Positions 52,294 to 64,000 of a stretch of DNA of 64,000 nucleotides are shown piece by piece. This DNA is from Karalla daura (lineage: Eukaryota > Chordata > Actinopteri > Chaetodontiformes > Leiognathidae). A program made the position numbers and the translations under genes. Each line of letters starts with the position of its first letter. The stretch's first letter is position 1. The stretch lies in NCBI GenBank assembly GCA_029224185.1, contig CM055196.1:13766009-13830008 (forward strand), read 5' to 3'. Under the pieces are notes generated by a model that ran no database searches, was not told the origin of the DNA, and saw only the letters and a program-made list of their open reading frames with translations.

Positions 52294-52382
52294 GGGGGGA
52301 GGAGGAGGTGGTGGTGGTGGCACAGAGAAGCTGCTCTTGAATCCAGCACATTTTTGGGGGTAGGAGGTGGGGGCAGAGGGGG
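52294..52382. repeat. G-rich GGA/GGT tract with two G clusters
   Basis: First cluster 52294-52320 is GGGGGG plus GGA/GGT triplets; second cluster 52356-52382 has three runs of five G and intervening GG. Plus-strand G-quadruplex potential. Confidence 0.8.
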
Positions 52383-52389
52383 CTTTCCC

Positions 52390-52740
52390 CGTGAACAAAG
52401 CACAACCGTCCATACAGTTTTAGGTGGAAGGCGAGGGCTTGACGAGCAGAGCCAGAGCTCTGCAGCTTTAAGAAGTTTGCACACTTGAGCAGCTGGCAGT
52501 GGGCCACTTGGCCAACGTAAACAGCCCTAATCCTTTTTCCAAGGAGCTTTCAACACTCATCTCTCTGGCACATCGTCCACTGACTCACTCTGCCTCTCCT
52601 GCCTCCGACTATGTTGTCCACCCGCAGCTGTGCGGAGCAGCCACCAGGAGGCGCTGCACCCCCTTGCAATGCAGACCCCGTAGAGTCTGTGCTGTTGATC
52701 ATTATTCACTGCTAAGGTATGTGGCTTCCTTTGATTTTTC
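52390..52740. promoter_or_regulatory. GC-rich unique block: candidate element or non-coding exon
   Basis: Holds the CTCF-like motif at 52641 and ends near a good splice-donor match, GCTAAG|GTATGTGG at 52717. No frame gives a recognisable protein. It could be a regulatory element or the 5' exon of an unseen transcript on the plus strand; neither can be decided here. Confidence 0.25.
52641..52654 (+). promoter_or_regulatory. CTCF-like motif
   Basis: CCACCAGGAGGCGC is a full match to the core except the usual G/A alternation. It is embedded in GC-rich unique DNA. Same orientation as the 51120 motif. Confidence 0.55.
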
Positions 52741-54257
52741 CCCTGAAGCGAAACAGGTCTCAGTTTTCACTCTTTCTTACTGGGAATGGAGGCTTAGTTT
52801 CACAATGTCATGTTGACCCGGAGCCCACAGAAGCATGAGCCGCTCAAAGAACTGGTGTTGACAAAAGTGAAGTGGGAACTTTCGGAGGGTTTCTGCTCTC
52901 CGCCACCGCACACTTACGCTCAGCTATCTCTCCATTTTTAGATAAGGAGTAAAACATTTTACCATCTGTTCGACAGGAAAACCCAAATATGTTACATCAC
53001 CCACATTTGAAGAGAAATACCATCTACAGGAGTGAGCCGAGTGAGGCCTATTGAGGCTGAGCTCTGCTTCTATGGGGGCAGGGAGATCCAGGGTTTTGAT
53101 TTCCTCTGCTCCCGGGGGGATTTGGCAGACACAGGGTAATTTGTAGTGAAATTTCCAGCACAGTTTGTTTTGCAGGTGGCTGAGAACGAAGGCAGGGCGT
53201 GGTGGGGAATGAGAGAAGCAATTTGCTGTCTGTGGCCTGTGAATGTGTGTATTGTTGCACAGCAGTAGGTTTAGTGCTGTGCCGGTATGTGCTACGGCCA
53301 GGGCTGGACCTACTGGAAGGGAGGCAGCAGCTGGAAACACACATGGACAAAAAAATATATAAATATACGTGTGCACGGCTTCTTTCCTTCTTTTTTTTCA
53401 GGAGGAATTAGGCGATTTGTTTTGACACTAATGTTAGATTACTCTCAGTCAGCCCGTTGGGCAGAGAGAAGCAACACCGCATTCACGAGAGCGTGAAAAG
53501 ACTGTGTCAGTTTGACACAGGAGTCACAAAACGGAGCGGAAACTATTTCAGCCTGTGTAGGAGGTCACATGACAAGGCAACAGGAGTATGCATTCAGAGC
53601 TTCTTGCCAGAAGACATTTCAGTCTCACAGTCTTCGGAGTGGATTCAATTAAAAACTCCTCTCTTTGAATCCCCAGCCAGGATTTCAATGTATAAATCCA
53701 TGCCAGATGTTAGAGCGCCACACCAAGAACACACAAGGTGTCAGGGAGAGAGCTCACACTGTTTTAAGCTGTTTTTCAGCCTTATGAGAAACATCTATCA
53801 GTACTATTCACAAAACATAAAGCGAGGTGTGTTTAATCATCCTTGATAACATATCGTTTTTTTTATCCGTCTAAGGGACTTTTTGTTTGAAAAACCTCGA
53901 ATGCGTAGCATGTCGCATGCATGCATGCTGTACGCGATCCTTTAAGTCTGACTGTGTAAGATCATCTGGAGACACAGCTGGCTGGAGAATGTGATGCTCT
54001 GTCAGTCATGTTCCTGCAGGGGTGGCTGTTTTTCTTTCTCCCCCGCTGTGGAGGAACCAATTGTGCAGCACCTGTTTTACATTCCACTTGAGGTTTGAGG
54101 GGTCTTCACGCGGGGGAACGGCCACAGTAAAAGCACACAAATATAAAGAAAATATAAAGATACTAAAATTATGTCGGGTGTTGTAGACCTTACAGCAGTA
54201 TGTGCCATAAACATCTACAATGAGCATCATTTATACACTGTCTGCTGTATTTAAATG

Positions 54258-54260
<3 letters not shown>

Positions 54261-54299
<39 letters not shown>
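54261..54299. repeat. (TA)n microsatellite, followed by (CA)n
   Basis: About 19 TA units, then a short CA array at 54309-54324. Confidence 0.95.
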
Positions 54300-54300
<1 letters not shown>

Positions 54301-55029
54301 TGTATACAGACACACACACACACATATCCAGCTTAATAAAGAAAGAAAATGTGAAGGTAGGTTTTCCAATAATACAGTTGAACTACACAGATGAATTAGT
54401 GAAATAATCTTATTTCAGTGCAGTCGTTATTTATTTAGAACAAAAAACATCATCTGTAAAAGTCCTGTTGCACCTAACGTGAGTGTAGTTAGTCACACGC
54501 AAGTACTTCTTACTCATGCAAACTGGGTTAAAGTTCATGCATGTTTTATTCAACTGTCCAATTCTATTAGTTCATACTCAGTATGAATTTGGCTATATTT
54601 TTCTCCAGTTACACTTAGTAATAGTTTTTACTTTTGTCCTCTTGTTTCTGAGTATGAAGCAGTAAATTATCCAGAGTCGCTTTTAGAGAGCTGGGTTAGG
54701 AATCACAAGGTTTCTGTTACTGTGTGTCAACACTTCGGACCACGGTTGTAAAAAAAACAAAGTCTGAGTGCACAACCAAAGTAGTGTTGCTCTCACTCCC
54801 CTGTACACTTGCACTCCATTGTGTCCCTGTTTGCTGCAGAGGACAATGTGAGATGTTGGCAGGAGGGTGCAATCCGCAGAGACAGGCATGGATGAGGAGA
54901 GGATAATGGCTTGGACATGCTTCTCTAAATCACTGGATGCAACTCAACTGAGCACCTGCTTGGCATGGAGGAGCACAACAGAATATAAACAGGAGGCGCG
55001 TTGGACTCGCAGTCCTCTGACAGTAAATT

Positions 55030-55260
55030 ACACCTGCACTGCTGATGACATTAACCCCTTAGCTGCACTGTTTAAGAGCTGACTCAAACCTTCTGCAGTC
55101 TCCCTGTAAAATAAGCCATTTGTCACAATACACTCATGAAAAACAGTGCATCTGATAATCAGGCTATTGCAAGAGCCAATTCAGAATCAACTCTGCAAAA
55201 AGACGTTGGCCGAATTTCATTTTTGCTCTGCAAGGAATTAATAATTTTTCTCGTATTCTT
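55030..55260. promoter_or_regulatory. candidate conserved non-coding element
   Basis: Unique block with GATGACATTAACCCCTTAGC, CTGATAATCAGGCTATTGC and GCAAGGAATTAATAATTTT. Placed among otherwise ordinary sequence right of lysmd4. Confidence 0.22.
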
Positions 55261-56359
55261 CTCACCCGCTAGCTTGTCGATGCCAAATGAAACACTTTAA
55301 ACTTGCAGGTCTTAAAATAACGAGCCAAAGAGACCATTTTTCCTTTCTATTTTCAGCCTTAGAGACGTTTTCAAGGCCTCAGTGCAGAATCAGGCCTCCT
55401 GATCTAAACTGCAGAGCTGTGTGCAAACCAGCTGTGTCTCGGACCAGGTGCAGTGCGTTCTCTGCTCTGCTCTCAGGCACAATTTCTACCATAATTCCTG
55501 GCGGATAATTCCTAACTCCCCACTGCCAGATGAACACTATTAGAACTGGATGGTTTTTTTAACTGGAACTGGAATGCCCCCTCACACCGGTGGGGAGGGT
55601 GGGTCAATGGTCATTTCTCCTTCTGTGGTTTTACTCTGCACAAGGACTTGAATGCAATAAAAAGGGGGATAATAAAAGTATGTACACACTGTGGAGGGCG
55701 ATTACGATATGAAAATCCTCCGCTGTCACTACGTTCAAGTCGCATCATACAAGTGTTGGCGTTAACAACAACTGGAGCAATGTTGTGGACGTAGTGTGAA
55801 AACACAATATAACTGTAATTATGCCAGAAGACAAACATCGCCCCGGCACCACAGCTGTGGGCCCAGTTCAGTCATTTGTCTGGAAGATGACACGGGTAAT
55901 GAGAACCACTTGCTGCTGGACTCCATAAATTTAGTCAGGACTGCTCCGCACACTCTGCTCATCCCTCTGAAGTGCCTGAAAACATTCATCGCACGTCACG
56001 CTGAGAGATGCCGAATTTCCTGCCATTCCCAGATGTTCCTGTGCAGATGTTCTCAGAGGAGCCTTTCAAAGGAGAAGTTATTTGCTTGCGAAAGCGGCGC
56101 CCGTGTTTGCCATTGCTCACACGTCCGTGTAAAAGTTGGCGTTTGCAAATCATCTGACCTGACGTCCCGATCACACAGACGCCATCTCAGATGAGTGGAA
56201 TGGAAAAAATGAAAAAGAAATGTGCAGCTTTGATTTGGTCTGACAGAGAAGCTAAAAGTGTGCTAGAAATGTTATAGAAGCATGGTATGGTGTTAAATAA
56301 CTGTGGTTATTTAGATTTTATATTATAGTGAGCATCCACTGATCATCCACTGATAATCT

Positions 56360-56552
56360 TATGGAGCTTCTGTCCAAAACACAGAGGGCAAAGGCTGCCA
56401 ACAGCTCACCAGTTCATGAGACATGGGCACACTGTGCTACTCTCACACTTGAGACACTCTGGGCAATTTAAAGTCTTCAGTTAACATTAATGCATGCCTT
56501 TGGACTGGGAGGAAAATGGTCCTGCGAGGATTCAAACCAGGGACCACTCTAC
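56360..56552 (-). mobile_element. SINE fragment, minus orientation
   Basis: CACCAGTTCATGAGACATGG, CTCTGGGCAATTTAAAGTCT, ATGCATGCCTTTGGACTGGG and AGGATTCAAACCAGGGACC run in minus-family order. The last block is the B-box region of the tRNA-derived head. Confidence 0.7.
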
Positions 56553-57507
56553 TGTATGTTCTGTTTCTATGTTTAGTCATGAAAATGAAATAATAATTTA
56601 TGAATAAAATGATATTTTGCGTAAACAGATCAAATAATGCATTCAAAATTAACCCTTCTAAAATAACTTCTTCTGCAAAGATATATCTCACCCTGCAGCT
56701 GTCTGCTACTCTTTTCAGACACAACCAAGTGGTTGTATTGACTGTATTGACAGTGATGTGAAGTGCTCCTGAATGGCAAGGTCAGAGGAAGTTGATTAAA
56801 ACACGATAAAGGACTTGGTCAACAACAGGAACGGACACAGGGAACGAGCGTCTATCTCTCAACGCTGGACTCACAAAGCAGCCGCACCTGAGGGAGGGCT
56901 TGTCAGCCTGTTTCTCCCTTTAGCGAGTGGCTCCTGATTCCAAGGTCAGATAAAGACTCTGCGACAGACCCTTTTGTACTTCAAGACCAAGTTGTAGCCT
57001 TGAAGATTATTTGGCATTGGGGAGATGGACAAAAAAAACAACTGGCCGCATGGAAGGACATGTGAAGTGGAAAATGGAAAAAGTAGAGCACGACAGCAGG
57101 GAAACCCGGGGTCAAGGATGCGCAGCCTGCTTTATCACAGCTCTGTGAATGTCTGTGAACCTGCCTTGTGGTCAGTGCTGTCAGCAGAGATGAGGACAAA
57201 GCACAGTTGTCTTTTATCAATCTCTATACTGCTTGTTGTTGACATTTGGATTGTGGAAAGGGGCATCGGGAGCTTTGTTTGTGTGACAGACAGCCAAGTG
57301 TGACGGTCCAGCTCAGAAACATTAAGCATAGCACCAGAGCCTTGTACCGACTGAGAAACCACATCTTCTCTGCTCAGTTTATATACATTTCCGCCCTTGA
57401 TTTTACTCCTCTTAGAGGTTCTCAGCTGAAAATGATCACATTTAAATTCACCACATACAACACAGTGGTTATTGCATCTGTATGGGTGCTGCTGGGTGAC
57501 ATTGTAA

Positions 57508-57780
57508 TTTGGTGGGTGGCACTGTCGCCTGTCAGCAAGAGGACTTTGGTTCAACTCCCTGTGTGGAAAATGGGCATGGATTTTCTCCAGGTTCTTTAAT
57601 TTTCCTCATAGTCCGATAACATGCAAGTTAGCATCAATTGGAGACTCTAAATTGCCCCGTGGTGAGACTACGAGAGTGCTCAGTGTGAGTGTGTTATACT
57701 CTGTAATAGTCTTGGACCTGCCCAGGGTGTATTCCCAGCCTTCACCCTGTGTGCACTGGGAAAGACTCCAACAGAAAGCC
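57508..57780 (+). mobile_element. teleost SINE copy
   Basis: Head GGTGGGTGGCACTGTCGCCT and GTCAGCAAGAGGACTTTGGT with GTTCAACTCCC, then ATGGATTTTCTCCAGGTTCT, ACATGCAAGTTAGCATCAAT, GACTCTAAATTGCCCCGTGG and CCCAGGGTGTATTCCCAGCC. Only the tail is unclear. It explains the open reading frames in this interval. Confidence 0.8.
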
Positions 57781-59217
57781 AGAACATTAGTAATGTACTG
57801 TACTAGATGGCTCATCGGGCTCCAATTTATTGTTGTTCTCTGTGTCTTTTAAGTGTCAGATTATTGGTTTCTAAATTTGTCAAGAAACAAAAGTTGCACA
57901 ATGAGCAGCAGTTGGCAGAAATCTTGATTAATGTGCCTATACAAATAAATGAAATTAAAAGAAATGGTTGTAATAACTGTTACAGCACTGGTGGGACTAG
58001 ATGAAAAGTCAGGACCATAAAATCATAAGAATTGATCCTCAGTGCGTTATTAAACTCTTTGAACACTAAAAATCCATCACACTAGGCGCAAATCAACCCT
58101 GGCTGGGAGGAGGAATGTGACTGAGCGACAAAGACGTCACCAACTCACTGCGAGTCTGATAATATCCTTTCTTCTTGTTCTCACGAGGCACAGGATGTCA
58201 TGAAACTCTGTTCATCATTATTGCTAGAAAACAAGCTCTGCTGAAGGCTGCCACGTCGATGCGTCTGCATCAGTGGACTCAGTTAGACATCGAGCTAATC
58301 AACACGTTTCGGCGTTGCGCGTAGATGCGCTCCACTTGCATGGCAGCGAGATAGGAATCAGGATTAATATGACCCACGAGAAATGTAAGCACACTCGCCT
58401 CTTTGGACGTTCATGCTCTGTGATAAACACAGAAGCAGCCCTGGACATGTGTACAGGGGAAAGATCAGAGAGGGTAGCTTGTTGTGATCTGTCTTAATGC
58501 TGCAGAAGATGCAAAAAAAAAAAGTCAAGCATACGCAGCCTTCTTTTTTTTTGCTCACAACTTGCATAATATTTTACTGGGGAGTAGTGAGAGGGTGTTT
58601 CCTTCTTGTACACATTAAGAGCATTTCAGGTGAACGGTTTTTATTGGACCAGCACAAAATGAGCTTTTACGGCGTGAAAAACTATATCAAATATAAAAAC
58701 ACTCAAATAGGGTCAAAATAGTCAAATTTGGTGTACATGCAAGTGTATACACAATGATGGAGTTATTTTGTTGAGGGCCTCTATGGGAAACACGGAAAAG
58801 CAATATCTCCTTCCAAATATGAGGAAATACATTAAGAGTGGTTAAAGCTCTTGTAAATATCAACTGGTGTGACTAACTCCAAACAGGCATCGTGAATGCT
58901 TGTTCTACGGTCTATTTATAGATTTAATTTTGGGGACTTCAGACTTGATACGTGGAGGAACACTTGACGTGCCTAACTTGTGTCACAACTCATAAAAGTG
59001 ATTGTAACGTGATGACTCTTTTCTTTTTTCACAAATGCACTATGAAATCACACTTAGTCATTTTCTCCTTACCCTGGAACCGATACGGTTTTCCTCGTGT
59101 CGATATGTTTTTCTGACCTGATTTGTGCTCCCATGGATACAGCTGCAGTGAGGAAGCGTGGGGGAATGGAAAACATGATTCCTTTCTGGTAAGCACGTAG
59201 CACACAGACTGAATGCA

Positions 59218-59248
59218 TGTGTGTGTGTGTGTGTATGTGTGTGTGTGT
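59218..59248. repeat. (TG)n microsatellite
   Basis: TG array with one TA interruption. Confidence 0.9.
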
Positions 59249-60215
59249 CAAAGTGACGACAGTGAAGCCTCCCAACAAACTGTAACCTGATGCAAAAGGT
59301 CAGACTTTGCTCTAAACTTGACAACGCAGTCAGATCAGTTTTAGCTTCCTTCTTCAAGTGGGGAAACGACTCCGCTGTCATACCTTTACATCTGTGGCTG
59401 TCACTGACTCCACTGGCGAGGTAAGATAGCAGCACGTAGTTATTTAGGGAATTCGAGGCAGTGACAGTAAATAAACACAAGGTCGAGCTTCTTTCATCTT
59501 TTCCTTTGTGGTCAGACCGAGCAGGACCTGGGATTCAAAAAGCTTTTGAAGAAGCAGCTTTGGTTACTGCTACAGGCACTTCCTGTTCACAGAGAGGGTG
59601 AATCCCAAGAACAAGAGTCTTCTGATTCTGAATCATTCTTCTACACTGATTCATGGCCCCGAGATGTTGCTTCACCTTTCCTGTCAAATGTCTTGAGAGG
59701 AACAATCGGCTGTACTGTCCGTCCACCTTCAGCGCATATATGAATTAATGCAGTATAGTACATTTAACAGGAATTTAATTCACCAAGAGCTTCATAGAAT
59801 ATAGTTTGAAGAGACTGGATAGTAATATAAACATAAGAATAATGTAAACAAATAAATTAAAAAAAACATACCATGAAGCAATAAAAACGCATATTTTTCA
59901 AATGACGATAACTTAAGGCCCTAAAAATGCACAATACAGGATAGGCATACGATTTTAGAAACAAGTCCTGGAAAAATCTTCAAATGCTTCTGAGAAATGA
60001 TCATTTTAGTTTTGGCATCACTCTTTGAGATTTGATGCCTATACACATGGCTCCAGGTGAAATCCTAGTAAACCTATACATTAGATGTGGTACACTGAGA
60101 TGAAAGAATGGTAGTGAATAGCACCTAAAACATCCTGCATTGAAACAGACATCTACACTAATCCACTTTCTGTTCAGCTTGTTTGGGCTCTGGCCAAAGC
60201 AGGTGCAGAGCTGCA

Positions 60216-60253
60216 CCTCCTTCTCCTCCTCCTCCTCCTCCTCTTCCTCCTCA
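60216..60253. repeat. (TCC)n trinucleotide repeat
   Basis: Interrupted TCC/CTT array; encodes poly-serine in a spurious frame. Confidence 0.9.
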
Positions 60254-60422
60254 TTGTTACCGTCTGATTCTCCCAGACAGCCAGAGGTGTCTGCCGTGCT
60301 CTCTGAGCCCCATCAGGTCAGACCTCTGCAGCCCCTCTCACCACTGCACTGAGTGAGCGACAACAGCCTCCTGGAGATAAGAGCCGGGCAAGAGAAAGAC
60401 CTCTGAATAGCGCCGTTCCCTC

Positions 60423-60423
<1 letters not shown>

Positions 60424-60483
<60 letters not shown>
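60424..60483. repeat. perfect (TG)n microsatellite
   Basis: About 29 uninterrupted TG units, likely polymorphic in the population. Confidence 0.97.
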
Positions 60484-60486
<3 letters not shown>

Positions 60487-61159
60487 GGCGTTGTGCTCGT
60501 GCATGTGCATATGCACACGTCCCTGTATCTGTCTGTGGAGGTGATGAGTGAGGATCAGGCCCGAGGGGGATCACGTCACCACAGAGATAGACACCATCGC
60601 CTGGCAACCTGGGCCCGGACCCAGTGATGGAAGAGAAACGTGAAAGCTGATCCTCAGAAAAGAGAAACGTGCTAATAATGGATCTTTTCAGGCTGGAGAA
60701 AAGAGAAGTTGTAAGGTCTTTTCTTTTAGTGTACAGTTGCTTGAGGTTTGGTGATATTTCTTATTTTTCTTGTAGGCGAACAAACCCCAGTGAAGGACCA
60801 GAGACGGACTGAAGCTTTCACTGTGTTCAGAAACAATTCAGTCCTCCACAATAAGCCACACCACTAAAGGATGGCCACTCTTTATTGTGACGATCCAGCT
60901 GCTGCTAGTACAGCCAACTGCAACAAATCTGTGGCAGAGACACTGAATTTACTCCTGTCGACTTTTAACTGTTAAAACCTGCCACAGAGACACATTGAAG
61001 TGCCACTAGATTGTTGTCTCAGTTTTATGTATTGGATTTTTATATTGGCTCACAAGTGTCATTTTTGTGGAGAAAAGTAGCAGCCGCCTAAAATTGCAAT
61101 CTCCAAAACCAGCGCTGCATCAATCTCAGGGTTGTATTGTGATCAAACAAGTGCTCTTG

Positions 61160-61460
61160 GATGCATTACCTCCTGGCCGAGCCCTAAATGGCCTCCTGGT
61201 GTGCGATCTCCTCTATAAAATGAGCCCGACGCTGGCTGCCACTCTGCCCCTCAGCAAACACACCCCGAGCTCATTTCAGCCGCGTTACTAGACAAATTAT
61301 TGTCTTCCTGCTAGACGCCCCTGACGAGGCACGTCAATACTGCAGGTGCAGTTGGGCCTGAAATTGCTTTGTTTAAACTTGTCAGGTTGGAATGAGGATT
61401 TTTAAGGAGGATCTGTCCTCATTAGTACGGCTGAGGCACAGCACAAACCCCACAGAGATT
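61160..61460. promoter_or_regulatory. candidate conserved non-coding element
   Basis: GC-balanced unique stretch with TACTAGACAAATTATTGTCT, GAAATTGCTTTGTTTAAAC and CCTCATTAGTACGGCTGAGG. ACAAATTATTGT is a near-palindromic SOX-type pair. No coding potential. Confidence 0.25.
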
Positions 61461-62139
61461 AACACCTCAGAGCAGCCGTGCGCCACAGAAAAACAATCAC
61501 TTTTGGAATCTGAAACTATGAAGAGCTGATAATTGAAGCTCTTTTTTGACTGATCTGTCGATATGATTAGATCTTTGTTTATTGTGCACCTTCAAACAAG
61601 CCTCTTGTGTCCCTAGCGCTGATATTTACTCCCCTTTTTGAGTCAGAGAGACTGAAAGGAGCTGCTAGAAATGGAATGTGCAAATTGAAACTGTAATAAA
61701 TCACATTAATGTTTGAGGATATTTGAAACCAGCATGGGTTTTCAGCAGCATGGGAAACAGCCAATCTCCCCCAGTTTTGTGCACTCATGCAGCACAATTT
61801 ACTACTACACACTTTACTACAGCATTTTTTTTTTCATTTTGACACAATAGATGCTCATAATGTATCTTTCTCAGGGTTACTCTGTCCAAACTTTGCATCT
61901 TGCCCTTGTACTTCCTTTAACTGTTGTGACACTTCAATTTCCCTGCCTGGGATTACAGACAAGACTGTACTTAAAGTGACATTTGGGCTGTATGCGCCTC
62001 TTTCTTTTCAGATAACATTTCAGCTCCTTTCACTGCTTACAGTGTGACTGGCACTTCAAACCCCTTCAGGTCTCACGCCTCCACCATTTAACAGGGACAG
62101 AAAAGCTTCTTCAGCTCGTCTAAAATTTAACGTTCACGG

Positions 62140-62141
<2 letters not shown>

Positions 62142-62201
<60 letters not shown>
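62142..62201. repeat. perfect (CA)n microsatellite
   Basis: About 29 uninterrupted CA units, likely polymorphic. Confidence 0.97.
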
Positions 62202-62203
<2 letters not shown>

Positions 62204-63608
62204 GCCCTGACAACTGACATCACCGCTCATCGTTTTTATACACTTGAACTGACACTAATTTCTTTCACTTCTACTCTTATCATCTATGCTTCCACTGACA
62301 TTTCAGCTCCTTTTAGTTCTTCCATTTTATCCGACTTCAACTTTGCTCTGAACTTTAACCTAAACTAACGGTTTCGCCTCATTTTAAACTGAACTTGCTG
62401 CATCGTCTGTCTTTTGACTGCAACCGAAAAGACCAGTATGTGCAGTTGGACTCCGAAAGCAACTACTGTTTGACAGACGATGACAGAAATAGAATAAAAT
62501 AACAAAAGTAATTATGTTTTCATTGCTGTGCAGTCACCTGAAAATGAAACTGAATTTGTTTTCTTAAACCAACAATGAGCTCCTCATATCTGCAGTATCT
62601 GTTTTGTTGTACCGACATGTTTCTACAGGAGCCCAAAAGGGACAAACCTCAAACTATTGGCACTGACTGTTGTTTCATGCATCCTGGATATCACAGCAGG
62701 GCACAGTGGATTTTCCTAAATGTGTGGAGACAGGCAGCTGAGGAAAACAACTATTGAGTTGCACCCTCACTGCTAGAAGCTGCTTAATACCACACATTGA
62801 TCCTTCAAACTATTTCTAGCATTTTGAACAATTCCATATGTTTCCACTGAGGATTTCCACCAGTCAACGCAAACAATTTCTGCAGAAAAAAAATGTTTCT
62901 TTTCTCCCTCGTCTATCTCAAGGCTTTATCGCATCCTAAGACACACACACATAAACCCTCCTTCCCGTATCAACACTGAACAATGTAAGGCAAAAAAAAA
63001 ATGCCGCTCAATGTTTTCACAGATGTCAGCATAGGTGGAAGGAAGAAGAATGTAAAGCACGGCTGCTTGAAAACACCTCTAATGCGTGGATTATACTGGC
63101 TTGAATAGTCTTTTCCCCCCAATTTGTTCAGAGGACAAAGGGCAATGATGCACATTCCTCAGCACAGCAGCGGAGAAGCATTCCACCCCCTGTTTGTAAT
63201 TGTTCACAGCTGTAAGCCCAGTCTGCTTCTTATTTGTCACATTCACGGGTCAAGCGTTACCATATTTTTCATAATCACTCAAAAAAAAAGAAAAAAATAG
63301 AAGTAAAGCTCCAGGAGGAGAAGACTGTTTATGTACACTCACTGCAGTAGGTGAAGCAACGCAGCTGTCCGCCTCGCTACTTGTTCACCTCCCGCGCCAC
63401 GTTACGGAGAAGATATTCCACCATTTATCTGCGGAGGAGCGGAGGACTTGACCCCGTCAGGTCTCGCCGTAAGGTTTTCCAGCCGTGTCACGGCATGAGG
63501 GTTTCATTGTGGGAAAGGCGTCTGGGTTTCTGAAAATATATCACAATCCTAGCAAAGTGAGCATACGTTGGAGGTGTGTTAGCATTTGTCTTTTTACTGA
63601 AAGGTCTT

Positions 63609-63650
63609 TAAAATGAGCCAGAGAGAGCGAGAGAGAGAGACAGTGAGTGA
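63609..63650. repeat. purine-rich (GA)n tract
   Basis: Interrupted GA array, followed at 63730-63770 by an interrupted TG array. Confidence 0.85.
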
Positions 63651-64000
63651 AAGTGGAGAGATTATCTTTTCCAGTCTCAGTGTCTGAGTGACTCCAGAGC
63701 TGTTATATTAAAAAATAGGTGTTATGATTGTGTGTGTGTCTGTGAGCGCAGAAGTGTCTCTGTGTGTTTGCTCAGGTGCCAAAAAAAAAAAAATTCAGCT
63801 CCTGTGTACAATATGTGCTCGTGCTGAGAGTGAACGCAAGTGGCTCTCCACTTCAGAACGAGGGGGCACCGCTGTTTATAGTCACGGGCTGAAACAAAGC
63901 ATGGATCACGCAGACAGCAGGGACACGGCTCATCTCCAAAGGTGGCTGCTCTCTAATAGGCCCACTCGGACGCAAACAGGCGTTTGCTTTTGTTTAACAA

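Larger units (their letters stand above)
49840..52389. other. gene-less stretch right of lysmd4
   Basis: SINE fragment at 50902, CTCF-like motif at 51120, and a G-rich tract from 52294. No coding signal. Part could be extended lysmd4 3' UTR if the proximal poly(A) sites are not used. Confidence 0.5.
52741..56359. other. gene-less stretch
   Basis: A 150-codon minus-strand open frame at 52924-53376 shows no domain. TA/CA repeat at 54261. A palindromic GCATGCATGCATGC lies at 53915. GC-richer unique patches occur at 55850-56190. Confidence 0.5.
57781..64000. other. gene-less right end
   Basis: Long TG and CA arrays (59218, 60424, 62142), a TCC repeat, unique CpG-bearing patches at 58120-58350 and 63340-63530. 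No exon supported. Confidence 0.5.

Noticed and set aside
52924..53376. 150-codon minus-strand open frame
   Set aside because: No domain, membrane or secretion pattern; composition looks random and no splice or promoter context supports it.
53915..53928. GCATGCATGCATGC as a regulatory palindrome
   Set aside because: A short simple repeat of GCAT with no supporting context.
57135..57599. Open frames on both strands (117 and 139 codons)
   Set aside because: Partly overlap the SINE at 57508-57780; no domain in either.
59058..59480. 140-codon minus-strand open frame with a threonine-histidine run
   Set aside because: The run is a translated TG/CA microsatellite; the rest has no domain.

Overview
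The window looks like a piece of a teleost nuclear chromosome, probably a spiny-rayed fish. The evidence is an AT-rich, intron-bearing sequence with abundant CA/GA/AT microsatellites, decayed copies of the tRNA-headed SINE common in teleosts, one LINE tail of a teleost-type non-LTR element, and a single recognisable gene whose protein is a vertebrate LysM-domain membrane protein. There is no bacterial-style gene organisation, CRISPR array, rRNA or intact tRNA. I recognise no virus-derived gene.

The one gene I can support is lysmd4, plus strand. Its two coding exons are 48879-49136 and 49235-49786, joined across a 98-bp phase-0 intron that cuts the LysM domain in half. They encode 269 residues: a disordered acidic N-terminus, one LysM domain, a linker with a short amphipathic helix, one C-terminal membrane span and a short tail. 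A non-coding first exon is likely near 47600-47761 in a moderately CpG-rich patch. Intron 1 holds a SINE that was itself invaded by a 127-bp foldback MITE. Polyadenylation signals lie 25-40 bp after the stop codon.

Layout: 1-6150 is gene-less and ordinary. From 6.1 to about 34.8 kb lies a gene desert with only two recognisable SINE copies (6151-6330 and 24858-25105) and several unique, homeodomain-site-rich stretches that read like conserved non-coding regulatory elements. A LINE 3' fragment is at 34828-35330. From 40.6 to 57.8 kb six SINE copies surround lysmd4. The right end, 57.8-64 kb, is gene-less again with long CA/TG arrays and further candidate regulatory stretches.

Regulatory reading (inference): six good matches to the CTCF core motif are present. 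Those at 16228 and 20742 (plus) face the one at 45432 (minus), while 51120 and 52641 (plus) face away. This predicts a loop enclosing the desert and a domain boundary at lysmd4. The target of the putative enhancers is probably a developmental gene outside the window. I found no convincing novel protein-coding system; the most interesting observations concern chromatin architecture, nested repeats and candidate regulatory DNA.
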